DNA from: Gracilaria domingensis
Taxonomy: Eukaryota > Rhodophyta > Florideophyceae > Gracilariales > Gracilariaceae
DNA length: 64,000 bases
NCBI GenBank assembly: GCA_022539475.1
Contig: VCMS01000091.1
Coordinates: 124,001 to 188,000, forward strand
Direction of reading: 5' to 3'
Shown one piece after another: positions 62,259-64,000 of the stretch; the stretch's first letter is position 1, and every line of letters begins with the position of its first letter. A program made the position numbers and the translations under genes. Under the pieces are notes generated by a model. The model was not told the origin of the DNA. It saw only the letters and a program-made list of their open reading frames with translations, and did not search any database.

Positions 62259-63987
62259 CTACGCTACGTACGCGCACTCGCTAAACTTGTTGAGGTACAG
62301 GCGCGCGTGCCACACTCGCAAGCGCTCCGACCTGTAGCGCATCTGCACTTTCTTGTGCTGCAGCTCCTCACCGCCGGTATACAAAATCGGCTGATGCACC
62401 AGGAAGCCCAGTCCTACGTCGTACCGCACCACCGCCTTCCCTGTTTTTCGGCGCCCCAGCTCGTAGCAGTTTGAGCTTGAGTCCTCCGTTGAAACCAGTT
62501 TCTGCCTCACTCCCCGCAGCAGTTCGGACGTGATCAAGCTCACTTCTCTCCGCCGTATTCGAAAGTTGAGCCACGAAATGGTGAACGCTGCTTTTTTCAT
62601 GTACGCGCTTTCTCGTAGAATGGTGTCGAACAACGACCCGGCTTTGACAGCTTGGCCGCCGCTCTGTCCCTCTTCATCTGTAAACGCGACGTATTCGTCA
62701 AGGTCATACATCATTGCCCACTTTTTGGTCACATAGTTACTGTCAGTTATACGAGCCTCTCGTTCTTAACGCTGAAAATGCTCCTCTTCGAGCCGATAGT
62801 GAACGAACCTTGTAGTAACCCCCAAGAAGCGTGTAAGGCATGAGCGTAACATGGTGCTGTCCGTACCGCTGAGATCCGCGACACGCATCCCCCCTTTCAA
62901 ATCCCTGTGCATGTGCTCCAAGTCTACAGAATGGCATCAAAACTATTCTTTCGTATACATCATCAGGAACGCCGATCTTGTCCAGTTCAGCAACCACATT
63001 GTCCGCCACTCGTTCAAACAGTTCTTTGTTCTGCATGGATACATCCTCTAGGCAAGTACTGTCGCCCATGTTACATTCTGATATTGAACGATCCACAATG
63101 ACAGGCATCACCGCTATGTCAAAACGAACCGGGCCCTGCATAGAGCGAGCCGCCCAATGAGCAACTTCAGCATGATAGCCTTCTCTTGCCTTCTTGTTTC
63201 CAGACAGAGAGTTTGCACAGAACAGCATGGCCGACGGCTCTTCAATTCTTGCCGGCGCATAAGAGCGGATTACATCAGGAGGCTGCCATCCAAATACGCA
63301 CCCCAATGAGAAACTTGGATTAAACGCCAGCTGCTGTCCATCAAAGCGGTCGAGTGGGATGTCAAGTTCTAAGCTAACTCGCGGGTCATCAGCCAAACCT
63401 TGCACATAATCTGCGAAATCTGAACGATTAACTTCAGAGCGCAAGGTCACCACCAGCTGACATTCGTACACTTCAAAGCGGCGTTTGGTCTTCTTGCCAG
63501 GAGAGTACTCAAAGTCATCTCCCTTGCTATGTGCTTCGATTTCGCGGACGTCATCGACATGAACTTTCACGTCTGGTGCGTTTCGGAGCGATGCTGTCAC
63601 GCTCTCATTCCGCAACTGAACGGAAAGATGGAGGGTCAGCGCGATCAGTATCCTTTGAGAGGGTAAAGAGCCATGTTTGTGACGCGCATGACGTTGGGAG
63701 GCTGGACGGTGATCAAGATAAGCTTCTCGTAGAAGAGCATTAGGGAACGCTTCGTCTGAGAACTCGGATGGTGCGCTGGAAAACGATCCGGAACATGTTT
63801 GATTAGAAAGCCAAATAGTAGGACGACGAGTATACGAACGCCCACTTAGTGCAATGGAAATGTAGCTATGGATTGAAGACGTTGGGCTCTGAAAGTATAT
63901 CAATACAAATAATGTTGCAAAGATGGCCAAAAGCGTGTAGATGACTCTTAACGTCAGAGAATGTGACTGGGGCGGCTCACGGAACAT
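62259..63987 (-). CDS. GT92-like type II membrane glycosyltransferase, two exons
   Basis: Exon 1 is 63987-62809 and exon 2 62756-62259; the 52-nt intron (62808-62757; GTTCGT...GAGAG) is short with weak borders but keeps frame and joins LLGGYYK to ARITDSNYVTKK. The product is about 558 aa. Residues about 15-32 are a single membrane span after a short cytosolic start, giving a Golgi-type II protein. Seen: RFDIAVMPVIVD, FCRLGAHAQGFERG, then WAMMYDLDEYVAF, the metal-binding D-x-D block of GT92, and FTISWLNFRI. GT92 enzymes of animals and plants add galactose to glycans or pectin galactan. An alternative to the intron is a frameshift in a single frame. The first codon is only 14 bases from the window end, so an upstream exon cannot be excluded. 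Confidence 0.7.
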
Positions 63988-64000
63988 GATGAAGCTTCAT

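Overview
The window is nuclear DNA of a plastid-bearing eukaryotic alga, most likely a red alga. Evidence: plant/cyanobacterial-type phytoene desaturase, a phytol-kinase-like protein, a plastid fibrillin (PAP), an RWP-RK-like regulator, cytosolic ribosomal protein S19, Notchless and a UPL3/TRIP12-type HECT ligase, in genes with no intron or one short GT-AG intron (52-97 nt). The red-algal assignment is inference from intron poverty and gene style.

The window has two halves. Bases 1 to about 34 kb are a transposon graveyard with almost no host genes: a tnp2/Plavaka-like transposase (2310-5585) facing a frame-broken coiled-coil gene, a Stowaway-like MITE (5853-5932), a 73-bp tandem repeat, two adjacent hairpins (7054-7139), a decayed piggyBac-like element carrying a PD-(D/E)XK nuclease block (8142-12616), two dead Tc1/mariner copies (13350-14354; 16237-17441), an alpha-tubulin pseudogene (18040-18830), a PIF/Harbinger copy (18928-20330), one small spliced gene (22277-22671), and a young Ty3-type LTR retroelement (23347-32549) with a 5-bp target duplication.

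From 34.1 kb to the end there are 17 host genes, mostly alternating in strand, with short convergent gaps (22-270 bp) and GC-rich divergent promoters, several with CACGTG boxes. In order: ER-type membrane protein, double-SWIB protein, HECT ligase, phytoene desaturase, phytol-kinase-like protein (frame broken), Notchless, complex I NDUFB9, RWP-RK-like protein, alpha/beta hydrolase, unknown protein, fused two-domain ABC permease, OB-fold protein, CAMK-like kinase, RPS19, fibrillin, ADF/cofilin, GT92-like glycosyltransferase. Phytoene desaturase and the phytol-kinase-like gene are adjacent on one strand and both belong to plastid isoprenoid metabolism; fibrillin and the SWIB protein also carry plastid-type N-termini.

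The two least ordinary signals are the nuclease block lying in the same reading frame as the piggyBac-like DDE block, and a palindromic decamer (ACCA-NN-TGGT) scattered more than 35 times through the LTR element in all reading frames.
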